A DNA stretch of 64,000 bases from Saxidomus purpurata. Taxonomy: Eukaryota; Mollusca; Bivalvia; Venerida; Veneridae. The stretch's first letter is position 1. The number at the start of each line of letters is the position of its first letter. The DNA is taken from assembly GCA_022818135.1 (NCBI GenBank), contig JAFMSR010000010.1, positions 30,963,770 to 31,027,769 of the forward strand, written 5' to 3'. Shown here one piece after another: positions 10,905-22,184 of this stretch. The notes under the pieces were generated by a model that saw only the letters and a program-made list of their open reading frames with translations, had not been told where the DNA came from and searched no databases. Position numbers and translations under genes: made by a program.

Positions 10905-13900
10905 GGGGGGGGGGGTTTTTTAATTTTTTTTTTTTTTGGGGGGGGGACACCCAAAAACCCAAATTATTTAGGCTAAACAATGATGTAAGGGCAATATCTT
11001 CTCTTCTATCAAACAGTCAGAAGACCAAAATAATGGAGGAGATCTGGAACGTGGAACAAACCTTTTAACAAGCAGCTTGCTTTAGCTTCAATCCCCTCGT
11101 TTTTGCATTGTACATGAATTGCAACTATTTTATGTTTTCTTAAATTTCACAAATAAATATATTTCAACTAATACCTTGATAATTTCTTTAACAAAAAGTT
11201 AAACATGTTAAATAAAAAAAAATCTCAAGTAAATCCTCAATTGGATGTAAAATTGTTACTTAAAAAACAACAATACTCACTTAGCAAAGTAAATGTATAT
11301 TTTCAATGAGTGCAACATGTACTCTTCAGTGCCATTACAGAACTTATAATAGCCAAACGGCTAAAGCAGCCACTATACTTTCTTAGTCATCTATATATTC
11401 AAGATCAAGCATCGGAATTAAATTGCAGATATTTAAGATTCATATATATCAAGCTGTGCTATTGCAGATAACTTTCTCAGCTAGTCTCTTTTTAATTATG
11501 CATAGATTTCTGCTTTACAGATCACATGAGGGCCATGAAAGAAATGAGCATTGCAGACTCCAGAAATAGTAAGTTTTGGCTTTCAAAATATTGATAATTT
11601 TTTCATAATACATTTGTACTTATATCTATTAGTTTTCCTCCTAACCAAATTCTAGTAAATTTTAATTTTTGGAAAATCAATATATATTCAATTTGTCAGC
11701 ATCAAGATTTTTTCTTTGTAAGAGCAAAAAAAAGGAGAAAAAAATATTTCCCGAGGTTTTGAACCCGGTCTTGCCTTAAAAAATTTACAGCGGCAACCTA
11801 CACACTATGGAGTCAGCTGATTTGTGCGAGTTAAAAATATTGGCATACCAAAGAGCCCACCCGTTAGTCACGGGGGTGATATTTTACAATAAAAGTAAGC
11901 AAAACAACACATTTTAATTGTTTCTTTTGTTAGAAAACTCGTCACGTTATCATAATCAATGCCCCGATACAGTAAGACAATTGTTTTCTTAAATTGAAAA
12001 TTTTCTTTTCTGTATAAGTGTCCATATGTTGCAGTCCTTAATACCTGTTTCCAACAATGACTTGGCAAATTGCACTGTTATGGTTTACTTACGTTTTTCA
12101 TTGTGATAAAAGATATGACTGTGTTGTGTTTTTATTAACTTACTTTGAGGTATATATTTATTGTAATTATGATAACTGTTGATAATAACCTTCATAGCTA
12201 AATGAAATTTTTTTTTTTAGAAAAGTTTAATTTCATATTTTTAGAGGAGCTGAACATTTTGTTAATTGGAGCAGGAGACTTGCGTCATGTAATGATGACA
12301 ATTGCAAAATCATACAGACATAAGAAAAAAAAATTGAACGTAAGTTTTTGTTTGAATCAGATTGCGAATATCTCTGTTTTTTTTTGGCTGCAAGAGCTTT
12401 TTTTTGTTACCCCATTGGCCTGATTGTAATTTAAGTTTTAGTAATTTTTCAGTATGTCCATTTTATGTATAAAAACTTATTTATAAAACCTCATATAACT
12501 ATGTGTAATTTAATGTAGAACTGCCATAATTTCCTTTTCATTTGAAGTTGCCAGTATATGTGACTAATAGAAAGGTCAACCTATATTAAGATACTTGGAT
12601 GCAGATATACACATTTCCTTAAGTGATTTAGAGCTATTTACTCAATTGAAAATTGAAAACAGTGTAAAGACAAAGCCATGTATGTGTCTCAGTTCTCCTT
12701 GAATAGAAGTGATCATAATATACGCAGTTCAAACTTTATCAGTACTGAAACCAGCAAGCTCTACTAGCAAATAATGGCACTATTCAGCGAATTGAAAGAT
12801 GGACAGATTCATTTTAGAAAGTGACATAAGTGTTTAAGCTGAAGTTTGTGTCTTAGATAACAGTTACTTGATTTGCCTGTTCTGATGCCAAGTCTCTATT
12901 CAATAACTTGGATTGGGAAAATCTATATTGAATCTTTGCTGGTGTAGCCAGCCCTAATTGAACTGGCGCTGTAAGTCCAGTGACTGTCAGGCATCAAGAT
13001 TTGGTGATTCAGTGATAGCGAATTTTATTCTTTGACCATTTGGAATAAATACAAAAAACATATATTGTAAATATACCAAATATTAACATTTTCACATAAT
13101 TTCAGTTTTATATACTGGAGAACAACTTAGAACTGTATGCAAGGGATATGCTGTTCCTCACCATTGCCTTGGAACCTCAGTACAGAATGGGTTTACAAGG
13201 TATACATTTTTGTTATGTCCTTGAATATGTATTTAAAAAATTGCCATTAAATTGTAAGTATATATGGTAAATGGCACAGAGCTGCACGGTAAATGGTAGG
13301 AGACTCTGTGGTGAAGGGGTAGTGTCAGACTCGTAGCCTGGAGGTTGTGTGTTAATTACTGGCATGATCACTGGTAAAACTTGACCTGAACCTCCATAAT
13401 ACCTTCTTTTGGTAAAATTACTTTTAAAAAGAAGTTTTGTTTCCTATTTATATGGTTGTGGTTGATAACCAACACAGATTTGAATGTACGTTACTGGTTT
13501 GAATTTTAGCATCTGTCTTGTAATAAATGTATAATACAGTACTCATACAGAACTATAGATCTGTTATCAAACTTGTTATAAATAGTGTACCTGTGTTTCT
13601 TTCAGAAAAGACAGAACTTTTCCTGGAACTTTACGGGAATATCTTAGTCAGAAAACAGTCTGAAGAATACATTGTGAAAATGGCAAATGCATTCATCCAG
13701 TAAGTAAAGGTTTATTCAAGCATTGTACATACAATATAATAATAAGAGGTTTGATTTCATTTTTATGTTGAAAATTAAATAAAAATGAGTACCAGTCCTG
13801 TCTATTTAACAACCTTCAAGGGGAATGTACAACCATTTTTGCCACCTTTAGCCATGTGGAAGCATTTCATTGGAGCTCCGTGGGGCAAGGTTAATTTGTT

Positions 13901-16900
13901 CCCTATATCAAGGGCTTTGGGATAGATAACTAACATCGCCATGTCTGTAGTGTCAGGCAAGACACAAATTTTTGCCTCTTCGGTAGGTGTTGATTATAGA
14001 GGTCTGGAATGAGTCTCTGTCTATTTAAATAAGTTGTTGCACTTCTTCGCAAGGGAGAGAGTACAATCAGTTAGTATAAACTGGTGATTCTAAACATTTT
14101 AAACATGGTGTCATCTGTGAATCAGAGGATGATAGGGTCTGTAGGTGGAAGTAGTCGTCTGTAGGTGGAAGTAGTCGTCTGTAGGTGGAAGTAATCATCT
14201 GTAGGTGGAAGTCGTGTCTCAAATTAGTTTTTTCACTCTGATTTTGTTTTCAGGATGGTGACAAATGTTGACTACCTGAACAGAAAGTTACCTGCAGTAG
14301 ATCTTGGTCAACTCAAGGTAAGTGTGTGTCTGTCTCCTGTATGTCAGTGTGTGTGACAGTCAGCCTTGAATTTAAACAGTCTTGTGTCTGTCATTGTTAA
14401 AGTGAGTCTATTTTGATGACACATCAGAACAGCTATATTTGTTTAATTTTAATCTGCTTTACTAAGATATTTATGCATTTAATGATATGTGTTTGATCAC
14501 AGGTTCTTTACTTTATTAAACCATTACAAGTTTTTCCTTTCTGCTTAATATAGTATAAAGAAAGAGATTTCTTAGAAGCAATTTTCAAGTTCTGGAGGAA
14601 CAGGGATGTAAGAGGAGTATTTGAAGTGTCAACTTACTGGTAAGGGTTCCTGCAAGCAAATTTACTTTTTTGATAAAGGCCTTACAAATATAAAATATGT
14701 TGACCCTGTAATTGTTTGAAGTCTCCTTTTCTGTTTAGTGTATTTATGTACCGTAACTAGCATTGTTACAATGATGCTGGATGAGGGGCATACTCGTTTC
14801 TGAACATATTCATCATAGCCGGTCTGCCCATTTAGCCTGCCGACTGAAGATTACAAATAACTTCATATGATAAACCAATTTAACTTAAAATGATTCTACA
14901 TGTTTACTTAATATTCCATTCTTTAAAATTGTCCCAACTGTATGGGATGCATGTTGTTGATCAGGGGTCATATTCCAGTAGCATTAAGTCAAATCTTAAG
15001 ATTTTCCTTAAACTTAACAATACCCTTAAGAAGATAATTTAAAAAGGAGAATGTGCATTGCAGCATGTTGAAAATTTATTAAATCTTCCATAACCATTTT
15101 CTATAATAATGATGAATTTACACACAATCATTCACTTTTGAGGGAATTATAACACTTAGAAATTTGGACTCGAGTTAAAATACTTACGAAATCACTTTTA
15201 AGATGCTACTGGAATATGACCCTTATTTATCCAGCTGCTTGTAGTATGGTATTTTATATTAGGTCGCAGAAAAGATTTCCTACAGATCCTCAACAAAAAG
15301 CTTGGATGACCTGTCAAGATGGGACTTTCATCCACCTGACTATTATTAAGAGTTTTTGAAGGACAGTTTGGGTATAATCATGCCTGCTGTTTGTGTGCAC
15401 TGAGCATGTATTATGAATACTATATACATGCGTCATTTGCTTCTTGAAACAACCATAATGCTTTAGTGATACTGATATTGAAGGATTATTTAAAAGATGG
15501 TTCCTTACTAACTGATGTACAATGTTTGCAGGGATTTAAGACAGAGACAATACTTGGGAGTCAGATATGACACAAGAACCAATGTATATGACTGGGACTA
15601 CAATATGAGATTAGTTCAAAGAGAGGTAAGTTGTAACTTTATTATTATCTCCACAAGTGCAACTGATCTAGTGCTGTTGCTTTCTGTTTAAAGTACAAAG
15701 AGGTTTAAGTAACATTGTTGATTTCTTGTTTGAAAAAGAAAATGAATAGACAGTCTGTCTCTAATTTCATTTCAAAAAAGGGAAAGACAACTGCAACATA
15801 ATTTCTGTAACAGTTAAGGATTGTAGGTGCATGCAAAGGATAATTTACTTTTTTGAGAATTGTTGCTGATAATGTATGATGTATGATAATACATGTTAGC
15901 TACATATTTATCTTATATCTTTTTGTCAGTTAGAAGATTCTGCACTGACAGTATGACAGAATCCATGTACTAGTTACAGCTGTATTTGTTTTTGTTTCAG
16001 GCAGATATAATTAACAGTCGTGAGTACAAAGCATGGAGAAATACAGGAGTAGCTTTTGAAGTCAGGGAAGGGGACTATGATATCCCAAATAAAACAATGG
16101 CATCAGGGCTCATTCTCACACATGTAAGTGATGAATGTCAATCAAAACTAAATACACATACTGTACTGTTATTTTATGAATATGTTACCAAACTTTTCGC
16201 CTATACAAATAAGATATCTATCGGTAGAACTGTCACTTTTTGGATATGTCCATCTTTGGCATAGTTACCCATACCATTGCCACCCACAGTCATCAAACTT
16301 TGTTAGGACGTTGTCTATTATGCATTCATGTTAGCTTCAGCTAAAATAAGTTTAGAAGAACTGTTGCAGTGAAACAGGGATCTTCATTACAAAACAGTGT
16401 AATAAACAGCTTCCTGTTGATAGTAAGAGGCTAGTTGAGCTCATAGTCGTCTGCGACCTTTGCTGACATGAAGATGAAAAGTCAAGGTCGCAGTGAATTC
16501 TAAATTGACATTATCTGAATGAATGAAAAACTGTTAAGCCACACTCTTCATACAAATAATTGTTTTATCTTAATTTCCCAGTATGTATGCCTGTAAAAAA
16601 GTCAAAGGGGATTTCTAATCTCAGCACACAGGATTATTTATTATAATAACTGTTCAATACATTTTTGTTGTAATTTTTAGCAAGGAGAGAAGCATGCAAG
16701 GAGAGGTTACTGGGGAGACATTCTCGTTAGTCCCTACGTTCCTTTAGGTATTCAGTGTGAGAATAAATCTTTCTTCAAAAAATCAAACAAACTGTTTACA
16801 AAGGTAAGTATATAACCACGGACAAGTGCAATGTGTGCATGTTGTTTAACTAGTCTAGATAAGAGTTAGTTATGTTATTTGTATTGTGGATTGTTTATAA

Positions 16901-19900
16901 CTGTGACACGCCTCTTTTACATAACTTCATATTCCATTTACAGGGAGTTTTAAGACTTGATCAGTGATAAAGAATGAAAACGATAAATGTTAAGTTTGTT
17001 TAGTATAATGCCAGAATTGTACTGTATAAGTAAATGAACTTCTGTGCGTTTTTGTATTTTTAAGATTTTAACCAGTATTAATTAGTATTTGCTGTGGATT
17101 GGTTGTTGAGAGAAACGTTTTATAGTCAGTTTTATGGGGAAAAGGACATTGCAAATGAATTTTAAGAAATGTACTTCAGTGTTGATAATGATAATTCCTT
17201 TAGTCTTAATTTATTTACAGACAGCTAGCAATATAGCAGAGTACAATGTGATATCTATGTTCCATGAAATATGCACAAAACAGCCATATGTATTACCTGA
17301 AAAGTCTGAAGAAGCTAAAAGTGAAGAAACATCAACTGGACCAACTATAACAGGTAAACTGAATTCTGTTCTGTTCTGTTCTGATATCATTCTGTTGAAC
17401 TTTGTGCTTGATTACAGTTAGTTGACACATAAGTTAAAATATAACAATCCATTCATTTTAAAGATTGCTTCCTTAAGCTCTGCCAGTGATGCACAGTTTA
17501 CTAAGTGTTTCACACAAAATGAAATGAAATGCATTCCAGATGCTAGCGTTAACATGTTTCCTTTAAAGTATCATAGTATTTAGGTTGGAACCTCCAAGCA
17601 ACAACACTTAGAAGGTTTAGTTAGTGTTCATAAGAAAAGCTTAAAGTCTTATTCAAACATTACTTTGGTAAAATTAAAAAAATTGAACATTTTAAACTGT
17701 TTAGAAATAATTAACAGTTTCTATCATGCATGTGTTCAGACCAAAATAAGAAATCAAGGAAGTAAGATTTGTGGGAACCAAGGCTCAAGCAATGATTTGA
17801 AGGGCTAAACTGTTATGCCAATCAAACAAAGTCTCATGATAGATGAATTTGTTCATGCATGTACATGTTGCGAATCAAGCAGATTTCTAAATGCAAACTT
17901 ATGAATCATAGCTTTATGATATAACAAAAAAGTATTCAGATTTTGGGATTGGGAAGGAAGATGCAAAGTTTATTACATTATATTACCAGTATTCAAAATT
18001 GTCAATGTTTTTGCTGGTTAAGGATGAGCTTAAGCACAGAGGAATGCTGTGTAAAACATAAATGCCGATCCAAGCAAGAACTAACTTTACTTATGAGTTA
18101 TTTCTTTACCCTGATTCAAATACAATTGAGATATAGATAGTGATCAAAGAAAACAGTTGGATTATTATTTTTCTGATACAAGGAAAAAAGTCAACGAAAA
18201 GAAAAAAAATCTTTTTGCCGCCATTTTTCACCAAAATAAATTCAAGGAGAAGATGAACCAAGCTCAAGCAATGCAGAAGACGTTAAGATGAGAAGAAAAA
18301 AGACCTGATAGATGAATTTTATAATGATGTGCAAGGTAATCTGCGGATCATAAACCATTAGACTCAGAATGTTTTATGTTAAAATTGAGGGGTATTTGGG
18401 ATGGTAAGATGACGATTAAGTTTACTGTCAGCTTATACTGATGCGTGTTTGAAATGTTTGTGTGAAATGTTAATTGAAAATAACAACTTTGAAACCAGTT
18501 AATTGTAAATGGAAGTTTTATCGTGCAGAAATCATTCCCAGTTTTCCAATTACAACCTATTGTATAACGTTCTAACTCATCTGTCGTTCACTTGGAAATG
18601 AATTCATTTCCAGACAGAAGGCAAAATAAAACTTGACAAAGTAATGCAAACTTTATCAAATCTTCAAGTACATGTATTTGAATATGAGCAGTCCGCGCAA
18701 TCTTACAATAATGTGGTGCTTTGAAAAAAAAATTGTCCCTAAAAGGCTGGTAGATTAGGAGTAGCCCTTTATACGTAAAGACATTTTTTCTACCTTGATA
18801 TAATTACATGATGTTCTTTTTAGTGCCATTACCACTGGAAGATGTGAAGATTACATTCCTACCTGTGGGTTCCCTTATAGACTTGTGCAAGAAAAGCAAG
18901 TACAAACAACTCTTCAATATTGTCTACTTCTCCAACAGGTTAGAAAACTTATTGTATCAATTAGATGTTCGTTTATTTAGATATTTCAGACTTACCTCAA
19001 TTTTCAGCATCATTTTGGTTTATATATCTTATTTACAGCGGTTGAAAAGTTCATTTTCAATTAACTGTGCGAAAATCAAAATATTACATTTACAATTTTG
19101 CAAATAAAGCAGAATTATTTTAGACAGAGACTACGTACAGAAAAAACCTGTATATAACGACTCTGGATATAGCGAAATTCCGGTTACAAAGAACAAATTT
19201 TCTCTGCCCGATTTTTTCTTTTATATATTTATTCATATGAAAATGTTATACAGATATCACAAACTCCGGATATAAGGAACATATTTAAATGGTCCCAAGG
19301 AGTTTATTATATACAGAATATATACTGTATTGATTTCTATCAAAGAGACAACTCAGAAATCAATTTAGGAGTAATATAGTGACACACAAGCTGTCTTAAT
19401 TCTCTGTCAGCATAATCTATGAAAAGGTATAGTATTGTTATAATACAAAATTAGGACTAACACCAAGTCTGTGTACCTCTTTTGACGATGCCAAAGGGAG
19501 GTCACTCACATGCCACACAATCACATTCAACATGTTTTTGCAGTACTTCTTTTTTCAGTAACACTAACTGCATTAAAACTAAAGCCAGCACAAGTATCCT
19601 TGAATGAAGGTTGATATTGTGTTTTACCTATTGGTCTTTGTTGTTTACAGTATGGTGCACCTACTGCAGCCAGAAATCAACCCATTGTTTGCTGATGGAG
19701 CTACAGTTGTCATGGAATCTGCCAGGTAACTCACACATCATTATCAGTATCTAAGAGATACAGTTGTCATGTCATCTGCAAGGTAACTCACACATCATAT
19801 TCAATATCTAAGAGATACAGTTGTCATGGAATCTGCAAGGTAACTCACACATCATATTCAATATATAAGAGATACAGTTGTCATGGAATCTGCAAGGTAA

Positions 19901-20606
19901 CTCACACATCATATTCCTAAGAGATACAGTTGTCTGGACTGCAAGGTAACTCACACATCATATCATCTAAAATCTGTCAGTCATCGCAAGGTAACTCACA
20001 CATCATATTAAATCTAAGAGATACAGTTGTCGTCACCTGCAAGGTAACTCACACATCATATTCAATATCTAAGAGATACAGTGTCATGTCTCTGCAAGGT
20101 AACTCGCACATCATAATCAGTATCTAAGAGATACAGTTGTCATGTCATCTGCAAGGTAACTCGCACATCATATTCAATATCTAAGAGATACAGTTGTCAT
20201 GTCATCTGCAAGGTAACTCACAGGGGGGGGGGGGGGGGGTGTTTTTGGGGTTTCATCATATTCAATATCTAAGAGATACAGTTGTCATGTCATCTGCAAG
20301 GTAACTCACACATCATAATCAGTATCTAAGAGATACAGTTGTCTGTCATCTGCAAGGTAACTCACACATCATAATCAGTATCTAAGAGATACAGTTGTCA
20401 TGTCATCTGCAAGGTAACTCAAACATCATAATCAGTATCTAAGAGATACAGTTGTCATGTCATCTGCAAGGTAACTCACACATCATATTCAATATCTAAG
20501 AGATACAGTTGTCATGTCATCTGCAAGGTAACTCACACATAATCAGTATCTAAGAGATACAGTTGTCATGTCATCTGCAAGGTAACTCGGTGTATCAGAG
20601 ATCAGT

Positions 20607-20663
<57 letters not shown>

Positions 20664-22184
20664 CACTAAGGAACTGTATTTAATATATAAGAGATACAGT
20701 TGTCATGTCATCTGCAAGGTAACTCGCACATCATATTCAATTCTAAGAGATACAGTTGTCAGTCATCTGCAAGGGGGGGGGGGTAACTCGCACACATACA
20801 ATATCTAAGAGATACAGTGTCATGTCATCGCAAGGTAACTGGGGGGGGGGGGGCACACATCATATTCAATATCTAAGAGAGTGGGGGGGGGGGGGGGGGG
20901 GGGGGGGGGACAGTTGTCATGTCATCTGCAAGGTAACTCACACATCATATTCAATATTAAGAGATACAGTGTCATTTGTCATCTGCAAGGTAACCACACC
21001 ATATTCAAATCAAGAGATACAGGTTGTCCTGCGTGCTGTCCTGTTTTTTAAGGTTTCATGGTGTGAATAACGAGTGTACTTCAAAACCCCCTTGGTTGAA
21101 ATCCCCTTGGTCCAAAAATGGCAAAGTAGTCATTATCCCCGCAATGGATTTTACAAGTTGAAAAGCATATATTGAATGAAAAACTTTACTAAATGATTTA
21201 TTTGTCTCTAGTTTTACTTCACTATGGCGAATGATTGAAAAAAATTAGAATTGTTGAAATTACAATGTAAAATCCATTGAGGGGATTATGATTACTATGC
21301 CATTTTTGGACCGAGGGGATTTTGACCAAGGGGATTTTGAGTGTCTCCCGTGAATGACAACTGCATCTGGACAAAATCGCCAGGGCTTGTCTTTCTGCTG
21401 GAAGTGGAGTTCAGAATGACACAGAACAAACTGAAATGCATTAGAGTAAACCAGAATGAAAGAAAAAACATGGCAACTGAAAACGGGTGAACTAACAAAA
21501 TGTTCAAACGTATTTTATGTTGGTAAATAGTTTCGTAAAGCTGTACACTTATACAGGTGTAACACTTCTATTGGTTATGGTTTTTAAGAACATTTAAATT
21601 TAGAAGGTGCTCAGACAGATTTGAGACACTGAAAATGGTTCACTAGTATTAACTCATTTATAACAAATGATTATTTTTTTTAACAGATACATGTTGGAGT
21701 TGAAACTGGAGCAAGTTAAAATGTTTGTGGAAAAAGTTCAAGGAATAGCTAAGGCAGCTGGGTGCTCTGTAAGTACATGTACATATTTGGCACGATGATG
21801 GTTTAACCATTTTTAGTGCTGCTGTGGGACCTACAGCAAGTTTAGTGTTTAGCGTTTCATGTGTTTTACAGGTATAGGGTTGTTTCTCTATTGGCTTATT
21901 AAATTATAGTCCTATCTTACCCAGACAGCTAAATGTTATAGTACTGCTCATGACTTATTTAGATATTTATGATTAATAATGGCACAATTCCCACCTTGTC
22001 AACAGTTCCATAATTGCCAGTACTGTTTTCAACCTATTAAAAAACATGTACAAAGTCATATATCAGATATCAGTAGCTTAAAATTTGCTTGAAAAAATTC
22101 TGTTTTTTTTTTCAGCCAATGGAAAAGTGTGATCCTGAAAAAGCAAACTTTGTCAAAATGATTTTTGAAAGGAAAGAAACGTGA
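10210..22184 (+). CDS. DNAAF3: DNAAF3, dynein axonemal assembly factor 3, complete, 15 coding exons
   Basis: Spliced product of 453 aa from 15 exons, every junction in phase. It begins with the family signature FGSITWWGFSPAIDLQ (DUF4470 region). LNILLIGAGDLRH (about 40-52) is a Rossmann-like glycine loop. FYILENNLELYARDMLFLTIAL follows, then ERDFLEAIFKFW and the DUF4471 region: LRQRQYLGVRYDTR...YDWDYNMRL, REYKAWRNTGVAFE, RRGYWGDILVSPYVPLGI, ITFLPVGS and SMVHLLQPE. Family knowledge: a cytoplasmic factor needed to preassemble outer and inner dynein arms before transport into motile cilia (Chlamydomonas PF22; primary ciliary dyskinesia in humans). Human isoforms are longer, mostly by a variable C-terminal tail absent here. 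Intron 13 carries a minisatellite and a MITE. Confidence 0.95.
10562..10947. repeat. Poly-G / poly-T homopolymer block (DNAAF3 intron 1)
   Basis: About 390 bp made almost only of long G and T runs. The open frames it produces (poly-Gly, poly-Phe, poly-Lys) are not genes. Likely unreliable consensus. Confidence 0.9.
11521..11568 (+). CDS. DNAAF3: DNAAF3 coding exon 2 (48-nt exon)
   Basis: Short exon with strong signals (acceptor TGCTTTACAG, donor GTAAGT) that keeps phase 1. It adds 16 residues (HMRAMKEMSIADSRN and flanks). With it, the spacing between DLQ and the next conserved block equals the spacing I recall for the human protein. Skipping it would also stay in frame. Confidence 0.8.
12245..12339 (+). 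CDS. DNAAF3: DNAAF3 coding exon 3
   Basis: Residues about 39-70: ELNILLIGAGDLRHVMMTIA, a nucleotide/SAM-binding-like glycine loop, ending in a lysine run. Donor GTAAGT. Confidence 0.93.
13106..13199 (+). CDS. DNAAF3: DNAAF3 coding exon 4
   Basis: FYILENNLELYARDMLFLTI ALEPQYRMGLQ, equal to the vertebrate '[23 protein letters not shown]...MGLQ'. Confidence 0.94.
13300..13400 (+). repeat. tRNA-derived SINE fragment
   Basis: GTGGTGAAGGGGTAGTGTCA, then ACTCGTAGCCTGGAGGTTGT, has the layout of a tRNA-like A-box region and anticodon arm. The B box is degenerate. In DNAAF3 intron 4. Confidence 0.45.
13606..13699 (+). CDS. DNAAF3: DNAAF3 coding exon 5
   Basis: EKTELFLELYGNILVRKQSE and MANAFIQ, matching 'ERSETFLEVWGN.LLRP'. 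Donor GTAAGT. Confidence 0.92.
14137..14213 (+). repeat. 20-bp tandem repeat, about 4 copies
   Basis: Unit TCTGTAGGTGGAAGTAGTCG repeated with one or two substitutions, 40 bp upstream of DNAAF3 exon 6. Confidence 0.9.
14254..14317 (+). CDS. DNAAF3: DNAAF3 coding exon 6
   Basis: MVTNVDYLNRKLPAVDLGQL K. Acceptor TTGTTTTCAG, donor GTAAGT. Phase 2 in, phase 0 out. Confidence 0.9.
14554..14639 (+). CDS. DNAAF3: DNAAF3 coding exon 7
   Basis: YKERDFLEAIFKFWRNRDVR, corresponding to 'FRERDALEAVFRFW'. The Trp codon TGG is split across the intron. Confidence 0.93.
14964..15223 (+). mobile_element. 260-bp MITE, copy 1 (DNAAF3 intron 7)
   Basis: Ends are inverted repeats (GGGGTCATATTCCAGTAGCA at the left, reverse complement at the right). 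The whole element is repeated in the same orientation at 23277-23542. Confidence 0.88.
15532..15625 (+). CDS. DNAAF3: DNAAF3 coding exon 8
   Basis: DLRQRQYLGVRYDTRTNVYD and WDYNMRLVQRE, matching '[27 protein letters not shown]'. Confidence 0.95.
16001..16123 (+). CDS. DNAAF3: DNAAF3 coding exon 9
   Basis: REYKAWRNTGVAFEVREGDY, then DIPNKTMASG, a hallmark of the family ('EFRRWRDTGVAFE...VPNRTLASG'). Exactly 41 codons. Confidence 0.96.
16681..16803 (+). CDS. DNAAF3: DNAAF3 coding exon 10
   Basis: ARRGYWGDILVSPYVPLGIQ, equal to '[20 protein letters not shown]'. Exactly 41 codons. Confidence 0.96.
17221..17353 (+). CDS. DNAAF3: DNAAF3 coding exon 11
   Basis: TASNIAEYNVISMFHEI, then a Glu/Lys/Ser-rich low-complexity linker (EKSEEAKSEETSTGP), as in the vertebrate protein where this linker is also variable. 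Confidence 0.92.
18824..18938 (+). CDS. DNAAF3: DNAAF3 coding exon 12
   Basis: VPLPLEDVKITFLPVGSLID, then KYKQLFNIVYFSN, corresponding to 'FTVHFLPLNS....YNGRFQLLYVACG'. The preceding 1.5-kb intron holds nothing recognisable. Confidence 0.93.
19140..19330. repeat. Possible degenerate DNA-transposon relic
   Basis: Contains repeated phrases of the kind TATATAACGACTCTGGATAT and CTCCGGATATAAGGAAC, typical of old Tc1/pogo-like ends. No intact terminal repeats were found. Confidence 0.3.
19651..19725 (+). CDS. DNAAF3: DNAAF3 coding exon 13
   Basis: SMVHLLQPEINPLFADGATV and VMESA, equal to '[25 protein letters not shown]'. Its last 18 nt and donor are the source of the downstream minisatellite. Confidence 0.94.
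19739..21032 (+). repeat. 57-bp minisatellite of about 20 units built on a splice donor (DNAAF3 intron 13)
   Basis: Each unit runs GTAACTCACACATCATATTC through AAGAGATACAGTTGTCATG to CATCTGCAAG. The unit end resembles the end of exon 13 (ACAGTTGTCATGGAATCTGCCAG), and the next unit begins with the same GTAACTCACACATCA as the authentic donor side. Several units are truncated or interrupted by G runs. Confidence 0.93.
20611..20662 (+). repeat. Poly-G run inside the minisatellite
   Basis: About 50 consecutive G break one repeat unit. Shorter G runs break other units near 20222, 20774, 20841 and 20883. Because only the repeat register is disturbed, a sequencing or consensus artefact is as likely as real DNA. 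Confidence 0.8.
21078..21342. mobile_element. Palindromic MITE, about 265 bp (DNAAF3 intron 13)
   Basis: Terminal inverted repeats of about 75 bp: the left arm reads AAATCCCCTTGGTCCAAAAA, and the right arm holds its near reverse complement (TTTTTGGACCGAGGGGATTT). No coding capacity. Confidence 0.8.
21687..21768 (+). CDS. DNAAF3: DNAAF3 coding exon 14
   Basis: YMLELKLEQVKMFVEKVQGI AKAAGCS, matching the vertebrate '[27 protein letters not shown]'. Donor GTAAGT. Confidence 0.93.
22116..22184 (+). CDS. DNAAF3: DNAAF3 coding exon 15 (stop)
   Basis: PMEKCDPEKANFVKMIFERK ET and TGA. It is shorter than in mammals, where a variable tail follows. Confidence 0.88.
   Translation, partial: PMEKCDPEKANFVKMIFERKET

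Noticed and set aside
10523..11068. Open frames encoding poly-Lys, poly-Gly and poly-Phe
   Set aside because: They are translations of the G/T homopolymer block, not genes.
20563..21070. Frames across the DNAAF3 intron 13 minisatellite
   Set aside because: They translate repeat units and G runs and do not match any family.
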